Shown here: positions 31,237-42,459 of the stretch, one piece after another
How the letters are laid out: the number at the start of each line of letters is the position of its first letter
Position numbering within the stretch: the stretch's first letter is position 1
Assembly: GCA_016748015.1 (NCBI GenBank)
Contig: JAAOMT010000303.1
Coordinates: 562,257 to 626,256, forward strand
DNA length: 64,000 bases
Source of the DNA: Geosiphon pyriformis
Taxonomy: Eukaryota; Glomeromycota; Glomeromycetes; Archaeosporales; Geosiphonaceae
Direction: 5' to 3'
Program-made: the position numbers and the translations under genes
The notes under the pieces: model-generated
The model's database searches: none
What the model was told of the DNA's origin: nothing
What the model saw: only the letters and a program-made list of their open reading frames with translations

Positions 31237-32412
31237 TTAAGTGTTCAAGTTTGGTTGTTGTTCTATTATAATTATTGGTTTTAAATTTTGGGGAATATCT
31301 TTAGGATAAATTAAAGAGGAATGTGTACCAATTTGTAGAATTAATAGTTCAGGATTGTTTCTGGAATGATAGTGTTTCAATCTGTCTTCATGTGCAACTT
31401 TTGCTAGTATTTTGTCATCAAGTCTTAACTTGTATGATCCATTGTCTAGAATTTCGTAAATATAAAATGGTCCATCCCATTTGTTTTCAAATTTTCTACT
31501 CCATTGTTTTTCAGCCTTAGTTCTGTGTAAAAAAACTTTATTTCTAACTTTAAATTCATTGGTAATAGGTGGTAATTTGTTGTCATGCCTTTCTTTTTGT
31601 TGAGCTTGGGAATGTTCAATATGAGTTGCTGCTATTCTTTTTTTTCCTTCCAGTGTACTAAGAAGAATGTAGGTTCTTCTTTGGAGTGTTTCTTGAAAGT
31701 TTTCTTCATTGATTGATTGCACTGGGTATGTTTCCACTGTGAAATTAATTGGTAATGTTGCTGTCTTTCCATAAGTAAGATTAAATAATATGTGTTTTGT
31801 AGTATCTTGTTTTAGTGTTCTGTATGCTAGTAACACTGATAGAATAAAGATATCTCATTCCTGCTCAAAGTCTGTTGAGACTTTGGCTAGAGATTCACAC
31901 AATGTTCTATTGAAATGTTCTACAAGTTTATTTGTTTGAGGGTAATAAGGTAATGATAGAGGTCTTTTGACATTGAACCGTTTACAAATATCTTGTATCA
32001 AGTTGTTCACAAAATGTGTTCCTTGATCAGATAAAAGTTCAATTGGGCATTCATGTCTACAGATAATGTCTTCATAGATGAAATTTGCTACTGGTTTTGC
32101 ATCTGCTCTTTGGATGACTCTAGCTTCAGGCCATTTGGTAAGATAATTCACTGCAACTGCAATATAACAATTTTCTTGGATTGTGATAGGTAATGGTCCG
32201 ACTAAATCAATTCCAACTCTGTCAAAAGGTTGTCCAACTTTGATTGGATTTAAAAGTTCTGTGGGGCGAGTTCCTCCTCTTCTTTGACAACTATCACAAG
32301 ATTCTACATATTGTCGAATGTTTTTTTGCATGTGAGGCCAAAAATAATGTTCAAGAGTTCTTTGAATTGTTCCATTTCTTCCCAAGTGTGCTGAAAAAGG
32401 ATCTGTGTGCAT
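31237..32412 (-). pseudogene. pol: DUT integrase
   Basis: H2C2 domain MHTDPFSAHLG...CDSCQRRGG, catalytic Asp in VGIDLVGPL, Asp in VAVNYLTKW context (TDYLTKW is now VNYLTKW, so this Asp is Asn), and Glu in LVEHFNRTLCE. The C-terminal GPY/F module KWDGPFYIYEILDNGSYKL is well kept. A stop or frameshift near 31837-31854 separates core and C-terminal parts. No chromodomain was seen. Confidence 0.88.
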
Positions 32413-33960
32413 GTTGTATAGAATTGTTTCTTTTTTATTTTCCTGTACTAATCTGAGTGGTTGGTCTGGGTTTTTACAATTTTTGTAATATATTTTGTTA
32501 TAGTGTATAAAATATTATTTGGATTGATGTTATAATCGATGTTTTTTACTTGAAGACCAATTTTCTGGTATAGTGAAAGTCTTCAAATAGTTTTTGATGT
32601 TGTTGTAGTTTTCTGGATCTATTGTTGGTGATCTTGTTGTTTTGTTCTGCTGTTAAGTTTGTTGGTGTTTTGTTGGTGTTGATGTTGGTATTAATATTGT
32701 CTCATTCTTGAGAGGCTATTAACATTGGTGTGTAGTTTTCTTGGTTTGTGATGTACAATATATCTGTAGTCTGCTAGGAAGTCATTCCATCAAAACTGTT
32801 TGGCACTTTGTTCAGTTTTCTTTTTATTAAGTCATTTAAGGCCAATATTGTCAGTTATTATGTCAAATTCTTTTCCATTCTTCAAATATTGTTGAAAGTG
32901 TTTGAGAGCCCAGATAACTGCAGCAGTTTCCAGTTCAGTTGAGCCATATTTGAGTTCTGTTGACTTGAGTGTTCTGCTGGCATAGGCAATAACTTGTTCC
33001 TGGCCATTTTTATCCAATTGTGATAAGATGGCACCAAATGCTATGTGTGAAGCATTAGTGGCTAATTGGAATCATTTGTTGAAGTCTGAATAAGCAAGAA
33101 CTGGGGCTGTTGTCAATTTTGTTTTAAGAGTTTCAAAAGCTTTTTGTTGTTCTTCAGTCCATTTGTATGGTACGTTTTTGTTGGTAAGATAATTGAGTGG
33201 TTTAGCAATTTTCGAGAATTCTTTTATGAATTTTTGATAGTAAGAGGCTAATCCTACAAATCCTCTTAGTTCTGTAGTATTTTTGGGAGTTTGAAAGTTT
33301 TTGACAGCACTGATTGTTTCTGGATTTGGTTTGACTCCATCTTTACTAACTATGTGTCCAAGAAAGATCAAGCTTGTTTTTTCAAAGTGACATTTCTCAA
33401 TGTTTAACTTTAATCCTGCTTTCTGTAATCATTGAAAAACTTCTCGCAGGTGAATGAGATGAGTCTCAAAGCTTGGTAAGCATACATTAGTGTTATCAAG
33501 ATAGACAACTACTGATTGCCACAAGAGTCCTTCATATACAACATCCATGAGTTGCTGAAATGTTGCTAGTGCATTGTAGAGTCCAAAAGGCATAATATTG
33601 AACTCATAGTTTCCTTCCTGAGTGGTAAATGCTGTTTTGGGTCAGTTTTTTGGATCCATTTCGACTTGCTAGTATCCACTTTCCAAGTCTAAAGTTGAGA
33701 AGAACTTGGCTTTTCCTAGAGCATCTAGCATGTCATTAATTCTTGGGAGAGGATAGGCATTTCCAATTGTAACACTATTCAATTGTCTATAATCAACACA
33801 GAATCTGATTTTTCCGTTTTTCTTTTTAACTAAAACTACTGGTAAGGCCCAAGGACTTCTTGATGGTTGAATCAATCCATTATTGAGCATTCTTTGGACT
33901 TTTTTTCTAATGAATTGGTGGCTGGCAGGTGGCACTCAATAAGCTTGTTGATGTTTTGGT
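32413..33960 (-). pseudogene. pol: DUT reverse transcriptase-RNase H
   Basis: RT motifs at 33669-33935: [36 protein letters not shown]. The active site reads VVVYLDNTN, with the second Asp changed to Asn. The thumb and connection are at 33072-33371 (FLGHIVSKDGVKPNP, LRGFVGLASYYQKFI). RNase H has VIAYASRTLKSTELKYGSTELE and IITDN at 32832-33017. The first RNase H Asp also reads Asn (ATNASH). About six nonsense codons lie between the open pieces. The RNase H-integrase linker (32413-32830) is heavily broken. Confidence 0.87.
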
Positions 33961-33986
33961 GGAGCATTTCCTGTATGGATCTGATG

Positions 33987-34920
33987 TTAAACAATATTCG
34001 TTTTTTCCAAGTCATTGTTGTCTTTTGCAAATATATCTGCAAATTCAGCTATCAATTGTTTCAATTGTCTTTGTTGTTGAGATTCTAAGGGATCCATGTT
34101 AATTCGAGAGAGTTTTTCTTCCAAAAAGTGGTAGTTTTCAGTAGTGGGAATGATATTTGGATTTGGGAGTAGAGTGTGCTTTATAATTTCGATGAAATTA
34201 GAGACAATTTGAGGGTTTTCATCTTGAAAAATATTGCTGTGTATGATTCCAATCTCTAGTTTGTTTAATAAGACAATAGAGTAACTATTGGAGTTGTAGA
34301 ATGTAACTCGAATTTTTTTCATTTCTTTGGAAATATAAACGTTTGGAATTGAGATTTCATGCTTCAAACAGATTTGTTCATTGAATTCAAAGATTTGTTG
34401 TGTAGTGGTGGGTTTTGAGCAAATGTAAATTTCGTGATGTTCTCCAAAAGGTGAAATGGTAATTGGCTGGGGAAGTTGAAGAATCTGGTAAGATTCATTT
34501 TGTGTATTAAGAGCTATGTTTACTGGAACTGTAAATCGTCCAGTTGAACCAAAACCTTGAGTTCCTCTTTCACTTTTTCCCAATTGTTTTCTGTTGTTTA
34601 CTAATTGTAAACCTGAAATGTTGATTAAGGGTAAGTAGATTGCTTGAGCAATTTTTTTAGCATGTTTAATTTTGAATAGTTTGTCTGTCTCATTTTGTAA
34701 CATGATGGTAATGTCTCCAGTGTATCTTGCATCTATAACTTCTCCTCTAATATTGATTCCTTTGCTTGCCAATGATGATCTGGAGGCAATTTGAACCATT
34801 ACTCTGGGTGGAATTTTAAGAGCAATTTTTAGATTGATTTTTGTCAAGGACTTTGGTTGGAGAACCAAAGTATTTTTTCCTGGGTATCATAAGTCATATC
34901 CAGCATCAATTTTGTGTGCT
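33987..34920 (-). pseudogene. DUT dUTPase domain
   Basis: A trimeric-type dUTPase, which converts dUTP to dUMP. All five family motifs are visible in order: DAGYDL (34887-34905), ASRSSLASKGI, EVIDARYTGDI, KKIAQAIYLPL and the P-loop-like SERGTQGFGSTGR. The catalytic Asp and Tyr of motif 3 are kept, but its first Gly-Gly reads Gly-Glu. A TGA just after motif 1 (probably CGA once) splits the frame. After motif 5 the same frame continues about 160 residues to the RT, including VTFYNSNSYSIVLL and ISPFGEHHEIYI, of unknown function. It lies in one frame with the Cys-rich region and RT, so it is part of pol. Confidence 0.9.
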
Positions 34921-35840
34921 TTTTCTGGTCTGATTCTTTGGCCATGGTTGTCAAAATATTTAAGTTGCAGAGGTGGTTGCTTTTCAAGAAGATAGATAGG
35001 GGTGGTTGGTAGTTCTTCTCTTAGTTCAGCTACTCCAAATTCGATTTCATTTTCATCATTCTCATCTGGTAGAGGAATACTAAGAGCATAACATTCTAAA
35101 CACCATTGATCATCACAAGACATAATACATTCTTCACACAATTAAATGTTCATTTGCTCTAATCGTTGAATTTGAGCTTCTTTGGTCAGATATGTGTGGC
35201 TTGCAATTTGGTGATATGTTTCTACTTCATCTTCATAATCAAATTCAGCTAATTCCATAGTATACTCAATATATTCAGCTTCTTTTATTTGGCAGACATC
35301 TTTTTGCATGGCTCTATTGATCAATGCCATTGCTAGATCAAAAATCATTTCAGCATCATGAGGATAGTGGTAAAGTTTATTGAAAGCACTGTTGTATGCT
35401 GCATTAAATGGTGTTCCTCTTCTGACTTTTTCCGAAATTGATAGAGCATATTGACAGGTTTGATCACATACTTCTCTTCTTATTGCTACATCAATCTAAT
35501 TGTATTCTTCTGGTAGCATTTCTCCACATGTAAGGCAAGAAGTTTTGTCCCATTTTTCACTTCTCTTTGGGGATCCAAATTGTTCTCTATGGCATGCCTT
35601 GCAGAAGTAACAAGTGCAAGTTTCATATTCCTCTTCTGGGGAGATACAGGCTCCCATAGATAAAAGCTTCTTTTTGCAATCTTTACATTTTAGTGGAATG
35701 TATGGTGGTTTTTTTCGTGGTTCTGGTGTGGAATATCTAACTTTCTTCCATCTTCTTGATTCTTCAAAAATCTCTTGTTCTGTTTCCTTAGCCCAATTGG
35801 ATGGTGATCCAAGAGCCATATAGGTTTCAGTGAGTGGCAT
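34887..35840 (-). pseudogene. DUT Cys-rich region between protease and dUTPase
   Basis: One reading frame with two nonsense codons (35496, 35142) and a damaged stretch between 35348 and 35496. Cys clusters are CKDC, CTCYFCKAC, CLTCG and then CEECIMSCDDQWCLEC, with a helical, acidic stretch between them (AEYIEYTMELAEFDYEDE). The spacing looks like zinc ribbons. I do not recognise the family. The end joins the dUTPase motif 1 directly. Confidence 0.7.
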
Positions 35841-36613
35841 TTCCTTCTTTTCTTCAAATTCAAATACTGGAGCTTTTCTGATTGTTTGTTAAAGGTACCA
35901 TAGGTTGCAGGTACGATGGTATATTGCCCTTGGTATAAGATTTTAAGTTCTTGAGTTTCCCAGTTCAGGTTTGCATTGGCCTTGAGAAGCCAATCATTTC
36001 TGACTAGAGCTTGATATTGGGGTACATTCATAACAAGAACTTTAACTGGAATGGTGATTTTATCAATTGTAAAGGAGAAATCATCAATTTCTCTTACTGA
36101 AGTTTTTTTCATACCATCAGCTGTGACAATAACTGTTTGAGCTGGTCTATCTATGTTTTGTTTAAGTTGTTGCATCAGCTAGTAAGTAATAATACTTCCA
36201 GCCAATTCACTATCTAAGATTAAGCAAATGGGTTTTCTTTCTACTATAGCTTCTGTGTACATAGCAGTAATTGCTTTCTGTTTATTGACTGCTGTATTAC
36301 TAAGCAGAAATGGTGATTCATTTGCTTCAAATTCAAATAGAAATATATCTAACAGATTGGCATTTTGGGCAATTTGAGCTGGTAGAATGGTGTGGTTGAA
36401 AGGATTTAATCTTGGTGCTGCAACTTTACCTTCAGAAAGTGTAGTTTGTTGAAAATCCGATTCCTCTGGTATTGTAAGATAACTGGGTTGAGTGTGATAG
36501 TGGTTGGGTCTTTGCTGACCAGGATTTTGGGAAACCAACTGGCTATTTGGATTGATTCTGTTGTGGTTACTCTGCAATTGATTTTGGGACATGAATTGGT
36601 TATGTTGGACCAA
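35690..36613 (-). pseudogene. pol: DUT aspartic protease
   Basis: Retropepsin-like: ICLILDSELAGSIIT is the active site (D-S-G changed to D-S-E), followed after a nonsense codon by TVIVTADGMKK, IPVKVLVMNVPQYQALV and NDWLLKANANLNW. The frame shifts near 35880 into the frame of the Cys-rich region. The N-terminal part (36270-36613) is Gln/Asn-rich linker. Confidence 0.82.
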
Positions 36614-38303
36614 TCTTCTTGCTGATACTTGATATTGTTAAGTGAGTGGTGTCTGATATGGCTAAATTGGTAAAGATTGCTAATATTGTTGTGCATTAGT
36701 TGTGGAGCTGGTGGATAGTAACTGTTTTGATTTTGTGGTCTTGGTGAATAATAAGTTAGTTGTGAAGATTGGTAATAAGATTGTTGTGGTAAAGAGTAAC
36801 GTTGATTACTTCTGTTTTGTTGGTCTCTTTGTAATTTCCTACAATCTCGTTTCTAGTGTCTTGGAATTTCACAATAATGACAATTTTGAGGTTGGTTGTT
36901 GGATGGTGATCCAAAATTGTTTTGGTTGTGGCATTGTGGGGGTTGATATCTTTGTGGTTGTTGTTGCTGTTGTTGTTGGTTTGTGAAGTAGCTTTCAACT
37001 TTTTTTGTGAGTTGGTCTATTTTTTTTTCAGCTGCTGAGCTGGTTTCTCCAATTGCAAGGTTTACAAGCTTGGTGTGATTTGCTTCTTTCATTGCTATTT
37101 CATAGCTCTTTGCATGTCTAATAACAGTTGCTAAGTCTGCTGGAGCATGTGAATGGACTTTTTTAATCAGTTTGTCTTTTAACTCTGCTATAAACTGATT
37201 TAGAATTTGAGCATCTCATTGGTTTCTAATTGTCGGATTTGTCTGAAAAGTTTGTTAAATCTTCCAAGATAGGTCATAACAGTTTCAGATGTTTCTTGTT
37301 TGATATTGTGAAAGTGGTTTCTAAGAGTGATAGAGGTATTTTTGTCAGTGAATTGTTGTAGAAAAGCATCTTTGAATGCTTGCCAGTTTTCAAATAGTTC
37401 TTCTAAATTTTCAAACCATTCTCCTGCTGTTCCTTGAAGAAAGTAGAGAATTGCTTTGAGCATTCTTGCTGCAATCCAACCATTTGCATCTTCTGCTTTT
37501 TGAACTTTGTCAAGCCATTCTTGAGAGCTAGTATCATTGTTTTTGCCAGTGAATTCTGGGATTTTTGCAATGTAAGCAGTTGTCATTTCTTCTTTGTTTT
37601 CTGTAATTTTTTCTGGTTTTGGTTCAGTTTCTTTACTTTCCAAGCTTTCTGAATGTTTACTTTCGTTTTTCTGTAAGTAATCAATAATATTGGCACTTGT
37701 TAATATTGGTTCCTGCTGTTAAGTAGGATTTCTAGGTGACTGAAAATCTTCTGGTCTGGAGAAGCGGTTAAGTAGTGAATTTGGTGTTTGTAGTTGAACA
37801 AGTGAAATTGGAAATAGTATAATAGAAAGTGGTAATTTGACACTGGTTCCTTGTTCAGGTGTTTACAAGTATTTGGCAGTTGTTTTTTGTAGTGTTGGAG
37901 TGTTTGGAGTGGTTTTTGAGTATTGCTTCAATCTTTGTTTGCCTTTGTTACTTGTTTTTGTCTCTGATTCAAAGTCAAAAAAGTATTTAGACTATACTGG
38001 ATATTTTTCTTCACAATACTTAATAATGTTAAAATTAAGTTTTTGGAAGTAAGTAGCAAGTGTTTCACTGTTCAGGTCTTCTGTTCCCAATTGTGAATAG
38101 TGCACTAAATTATTGTAGAGATTGCTTTTAACTTCTGAAATGTTGTAGTTTCCAAAAAAATAATTGTTAATACAGTTTTCAATGTATTGGTATACTGATT
38201 TCTTTACAACTTCAATTCCGTCTGGAATGTTGAATCTTTGCTTGCAGTGAGTGTAAATTGACTGGTAATACTCTAGAGTTACTGTGTTTGGTGTGGCTGC
38301 CAC
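36614..38303 (-). pseudogene. gag: DUT gag
   Basis: Starts ATG 38303 (MAATPNTVTLEYYQ), 28 bases from the primer site. The N-terminal domain ends at a stop near 37992. The capsid-like domain is at 37200-37643 (IPEFTGKNND, LQGTAGEWFE, FKDAFLQQF). A frameshift near 37205 follows, then a poly-Gln stretch (seven Gln) and a CCHC knuckle CHYCEIPRH-stop-KRDC in which a stop replaces one residue. Several stops; overall clearly a retrotransposon gag. Confidence 0.85.
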
Positions 38304-38330
38304 TTTGAATTTGTTGTTGCTGTGTTATTT

Positions 38331-38346
38331 CCGTGGGAGAGCACCA
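38331..38346 (-). promoter_or_regulatory. DUT primer binding site
   Basis: TGGTGCTCTCCCACGG on the minus strand, two bases inside the 5' LTR. The complement CCGTGGGAGAGCACCA fits a tRNA 3' end; I cannot name the tRNA. Confidence 0.6.
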
Positions 38347-38348
38347 AA

Positions 38349-39359
38349 TGTTACCAGAGGTTTTTGGTCTCTTTTCTGTAATGTTGTTAATACCTGTTTG
38401 CTGTGAATTTATGTTTTTTGAATGTGGTTGAACCTCCAGTAACTGAATTTTCTCTTCAAATTATCTCCTATAATTTGAACTGCTGAGCTTATAAGTGGAA
38501 TGGCCAATTTCTTGCCAGTTACTTTATGTAGTTACGTTGTAGTAAACATCAACTCTTTCCCAAAAATTGCTTATCTGGAAGCTCACTAAAAATGTGTAGT
38601 TATTTTGCTGTGAAAGTCAACTCTTCTACAGGAATCTTGTCTGTAGGCTACCTTAATGATTGTAATAAGAAAAGAAAAGAAAAATAAAAGAAATGTAAAA
38701 GAAATTAAATTCTGTCAAGGGAAACGTTTTCTATCCAGATCTGGAGTCACTAACAGTTTACTAAAATTGGTAGCTAATCAATTTCAAAATGTTAGTCAGG
38801 TTTTGGGAATTTTCCAAGTGCAATAATTAAAGAATTTGGTTTTTCAATTTATTTGATATTTATTTCTTTTTGTGTGTAGAAATGGTTCTAAGTGATAAAT
38901 CTAAAGTAAAATACATTTTCTTGAAGAGAAAAGCTTTTTTTTTATACAACTTGTTGTAGTACTAGTCTATGAACTTGCACTTTTTCTTTTTGCTCAAATT
39001 TTGGCAAACTAAAGATACATTTTGATGAACTACAAGTTATTTTGCTGAACTATTGATTAATTTGGGTGAACTATTCATAATTTCGGTGAATTTCTGTAAA
39101 TTTTGGCGAATTTCTTATAAATTTCGGCGAATTTCTGTAAATTTTGGCAAATTTTAGAATGTTACAAAGTTCAAAGTATTGTGTAATTTGATCATCCTAC
39201 TTTCTGTTATATTAATTAGATTATTTTAATTGAATCATGATATGTGATAATTGATTAAATAATAAATAATAATTTGAAATGATATTAATATACTAATTAA
39301 TTATAATAATTATAAGGTTAATTTCATGCTAATTAATAGCTAAAATTCTATTGGTAATA
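38349..39359 (-). repeat. DUT 5' LTR
   Basis: TGTTACCAGAGG to TTGGTAATA (final CA decayed to TA). 42 bp longer than the 3' LTR because of two extra 20-bp units in the array at 38996-39157. Confidence 0.93.
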
Positions 39360-40107
39360 CCAGTGCCCATCTAATGATTCTTTGCTGAGCATTGGCATTG
39401 GTTTCTTGTAAGAACCAAGTAACAGAAGAGCCTTGGAGGTAGCCACCAACGATTTGGAACTTGTATTCATTATCATATTGGTTTGCTGTAACAGCTTTTT
39501 CAAAATCATCCAACCATTCAATTGGATTTTGGGCATTATCTCTGTATAATGATAATGGAGTGTTGTTTCTTCACTCTAAAGCAGTCTGTATATCTTGGAG
39601 AGCAATCAAAATGTTTTGTTGCAGAGGATCTTAAACTATTGGTTCAGGTGTAACTGTTTGTGTGGAGTGTTTTGATTCACTTGAAAAGAGATTAAAAACA
39701 GGAGCAGTTTGATAGCTTTCTTTTTTTGTTTTAAGAGAAGTTTCTGTTGATTGATGGGCAGCAATCCAAATGTGGATTTGATGATTCAGATATTTGAGAT
39801 CAGGAGGCTGTTGTTCAAAGGTAGTAGAATATAAGAGTTAATTGATACTGTTGTTTCTTTCTTCAAAGTCATTTTCAAAATAAGCTTAGTCAAAGTAATA
39901 AGTTGTATAAGTTGTATAGGTTTCAGCTAAATGCTTGTTTAAAAACCAGTTCTAAAAGTCTTAGAATTGTCTGCTAGATTGTTTTTCAATGGGAAAGCAA
40001 ATCAAACAGAAGGGCAAAAAATTAAGTTCAATAAAGTCTAGATCATTTTTGTTGTGTGCTTTAAAGTGTTTTTTTGATTGTTGTGACAGGTATAAATAAT
40101 TACCCAT
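39360..40107 (-). pseudogene. gag: GYP-d gag, N-terminal part
   Basis: Continuation of gag after DUT: ATG at 40107 (MGNYLYLSQQSKKHF) and the start of the capsid domain (39364-39540). Many stops (TAG, TAA in place of Gln and Trp codons). Confidence 0.8.
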
Positions 40108-40135
40108 ACAAATAAAAAACAAAGTAGATTTTGAC

Positions 40136-40154
40136 AATCTCACAAGAAGCACCA
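40136..40154 (-). promoter_or_regulatory. GYP-d primer binding site
   Basis: TGGTGCTTCTTGTGAGATT, the same site as in GYP-b with three transitions. Confidence 0.6.
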
Positions 40155-40160
40155 CTTTTA

Positions 40161-40793
40161 TGATACAGGTTGGAGTAACAAACTAACGGATAGCAAGGGA
40201 GAACAGGATTGTAGAGTAATAGAAATAATCAAAGAGAATTCAACTTCAAAGAGCAAATTGAATAAGTATAGATTCAATGTGCGAAATCAGTTTCATAAAA
40301 TATCTCAGTTGCTATACTTTTCAAAAATAACTGGGGAATCTAAAGATAGAGGAATAGTTTATACTGTCAACAAATGATCACACTTGGTATAATTCTATGC
40401 CTTACATTGGCACTCTTAGAATTCAATATTAAGTATTAGATGTGCTTTTCAGTCACGTTTTATTCAATAATCTCCAAATGTTGCAATTACATGTTTCAGA
40501 AAAAGGATAAGAGATAACCAACAAGTAATTTTTTATCTTTAAAATGTTCAGATACTTGAAAGTAGAGAAAGAAAAATTAGCAATAAGAGAAAGATTGAGA
40601 TGAAAGTTGTTATTTTATTTATTTAATTTTCTTGATTTCTTCATGCTTTTCTACAGCTAAAAGATTTATTACTTATATAACTGTCAAAAGTGGTCAATAA
40701 TCAGGTCAACGACTAGGTCAATGATTACTTACTAAAAATAGAGTGGCTAATACATGTGATAATTAATAAGAAGTATAAGTTTTAATCATAACA
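40161..40793 (-). repeat. GYP-d 5' LTR
   Basis: Starts TGATACAGGTTGG (TGTTAC with one change) and ends AATCATAACA, followed by duplicated ATAT. Three 12-bp units at 40693-40727. Confidence 0.9.
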
Positions 40794-41341
40794 ATATCTT
40801 TTCAAAAGCAATTATTTGTGCTCTTACTAAGGAGTCAAGAATAGTACTAAGTTTTTTTTGCAAAATGTCTTTGTAATTTCCTATTGTGATCTCTTCAAAC
40901 AGTATTGTTTCAATGTCAGTTTCTATTGGTAGTGTTGCCATGCATCTATAGAGCAGATAAAAAGGTTCATAACTTGTTATGTTATAATTCACAGTTCTAT
41001 AAACAAATAAAGCTGAAGGCAGTACTTTGTTCCATAAGTTTGTTTCTTTACTGGTTTTGGCTAGGGTTTTACATAGTGTTTTATTGAAATGTTCTACTAG
41101 GCCATTTGTTTAAGAGTGATAAAGAGAGGAAAGTTTATAATATATTCCCATTTTTCTACAAAGTTTTTCAACCAGTGTATTGAGAAAAGCTCTTCTTCTA
41201 TTAGATAAAAGTTTTTTTAGACAGCCATAATGACAAATGATATCTTCATAAATGAAATTGGCTATTGAGACTGCTGTTTGGTCAGGAGTAGCTCTTACTT
41301 TTACCCACTTTGTAAAATAGTCAGTAGCTGTAATAATGTAT
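40794..41341 (-). pseudogene. pol: GYP-c integrase, middle part
   Basis: Continues the integrase interrupted by GYP-d. It encodes the region from the third catalytic residue to NYKDILQ (for example YNITSYEPFYLLY at 40786-40992), with many stops. Ends at the O1R-2 insertion. Confidence 0.75.
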
Positions 41342-42459
41342 TTTTTTTTGTTAATGTGTAGCCACTGTTACCAGTAAAATTTTAGCTATTAATTAGCATG
41401 AAATTACCCTTATAATTCTTATAATTAATTAGTATATTAATATTATTTCAAATTATTATTTATTATTTAATCAATTATCACATATCATGATTCAATTAAA
41501 ATAATCTAATTAGTATAACAGAAAGTAGGATAATCAAATTACACAATACTTTGAACTTTGTAACATTCTAAAATTTGCCAAAATTTACAGAAATTCTCCA
41601 AAATTTATAAGAAATTCGCCAAAATTATGAATAGTTCACCCAAATTAATCAATAGTTCAGCGAAATAACTTGTAGTTCATCAAAATGTATCTTTAGTTCA
41701 CCAAAATTTGAGCAAAGAGAAAAAGTGCAAGTTCATAGATTAATACTACAACAAGTTGTATAAAAAAAGAGCTTTTCTCTTTAAAAAAATGTATTTTACT
41801 TTAGATTTATTACTTAGAACCATTCCTATACACACAAAAAGAAATAAATACCAAATATTTTGAAAAACCAAATTCTTTAATTATTGTACTTGGAAAATCC
41901 CCAAAACCCAACTAACGTTTTGAAATTGATTAGCTACCAATTTCAGTAAACTGTTAGTGACTCCAGGCCTGGATAAAAAACGTTTCCCTTAACAGAATTC
42001 AATTTCTTTTACATTTCTTTTACATTTCTTTTATTTTCTTATTATAATCATTAGGGTAGTCTACAGACAAGATTTCTGTAGAAGAGTTGACTTTCACAGC
42101 AAAGTAACTACACATTTTTAGTGAGCTTTCAGACAAGCAATTCCTAGAAAAGAGTTGACATTTACTACAACGTAACTACATAAAGTAACTGGCAAGGAAT
42201 TGGTTATTCCACTTATAAGCCCAGCAAATTCAAATTATAGAAGATAATTTGAAAATAAATTCAGTTATTGGAGATTCAAATACTTCTAAAAAACGTGAAT
42301 TTGCAACCAACAGACATTTACAACATTCAAGAAAAGAGACCAAAAACCTCCAGTAACACCACACTGGTCTTTTATTAGTTTAGCCACACTCAAAAAGCAT
42401 GGTTTTTTCATAAAGCCAACTCACCCAATAATTTAAGTTACAAGATGTGGCTAATCACA
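41342..42459 (-). mobile_element. O1R-2, 5'-truncated retroposon stub with solo DUT LTR inside
   Basis: Only about 120 bp of O1R 3' UTR and a T run (poly(A) of the minus strand) are present, flanked by 16-bp duplications AGCTGTAATAATGTAT (41326) and AGCTGTGATAATATAT (42460). Severe 5' truncation is typical of target-primed reverse transcription. A solo DUT LTR is inserted in it. Confidence 0.85.
41366..42358 (+). repeat. Solo DUT LTR
   Basis: 993 bp, opposite orientation to the DUT element, with 4-bp duplication CCAC at 41362-41365 and 42359-42362. It contains the 20-bp array (about 41565-41720) and the TATAAAAA-type box. Confidence 0.92.

Larger units (their letters stand above)
29436..39359 (-). 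mobile_element. DUT, LTR retrotransposon with dUTPase in pol
   Basis: A complete 9.9-kb element on the minus strand. LTRs are 29436-30404 (969 bp) and 38349-39359 (1011 bp), with target duplication CCAG at 29432-29435 and 39360-39363, inside GYP-d gag. Coding order is gag, protease, Cys-rich region, dUTPase, RT-RNase H, integrase, ORF3. The RT-integrase order is Ty3/gypsy type. The LTRs differ at about 5% by eye in the first 330 bases, all transitions, so this insertion is younger than GYP-a or GYP-b. All ORFs carry some stops. Confidence 0.92.
23215..40793 (-). mobile_element. GYP-d, Ty3/gypsy element containing DUT
   Basis: LTRs at 23215-23929 and 40161-40793. Target duplication ATAT is at 23211-23214 and 40794-40797, inside GYP-c integrase. 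Its gag is split by the DUT element at 29436-39359. The LTRs differ in length (715 and 633 bp), partly because their 12-bp arrays hold eight and three units and partly because of a small deletion in the right one. Confidence 0.9.
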
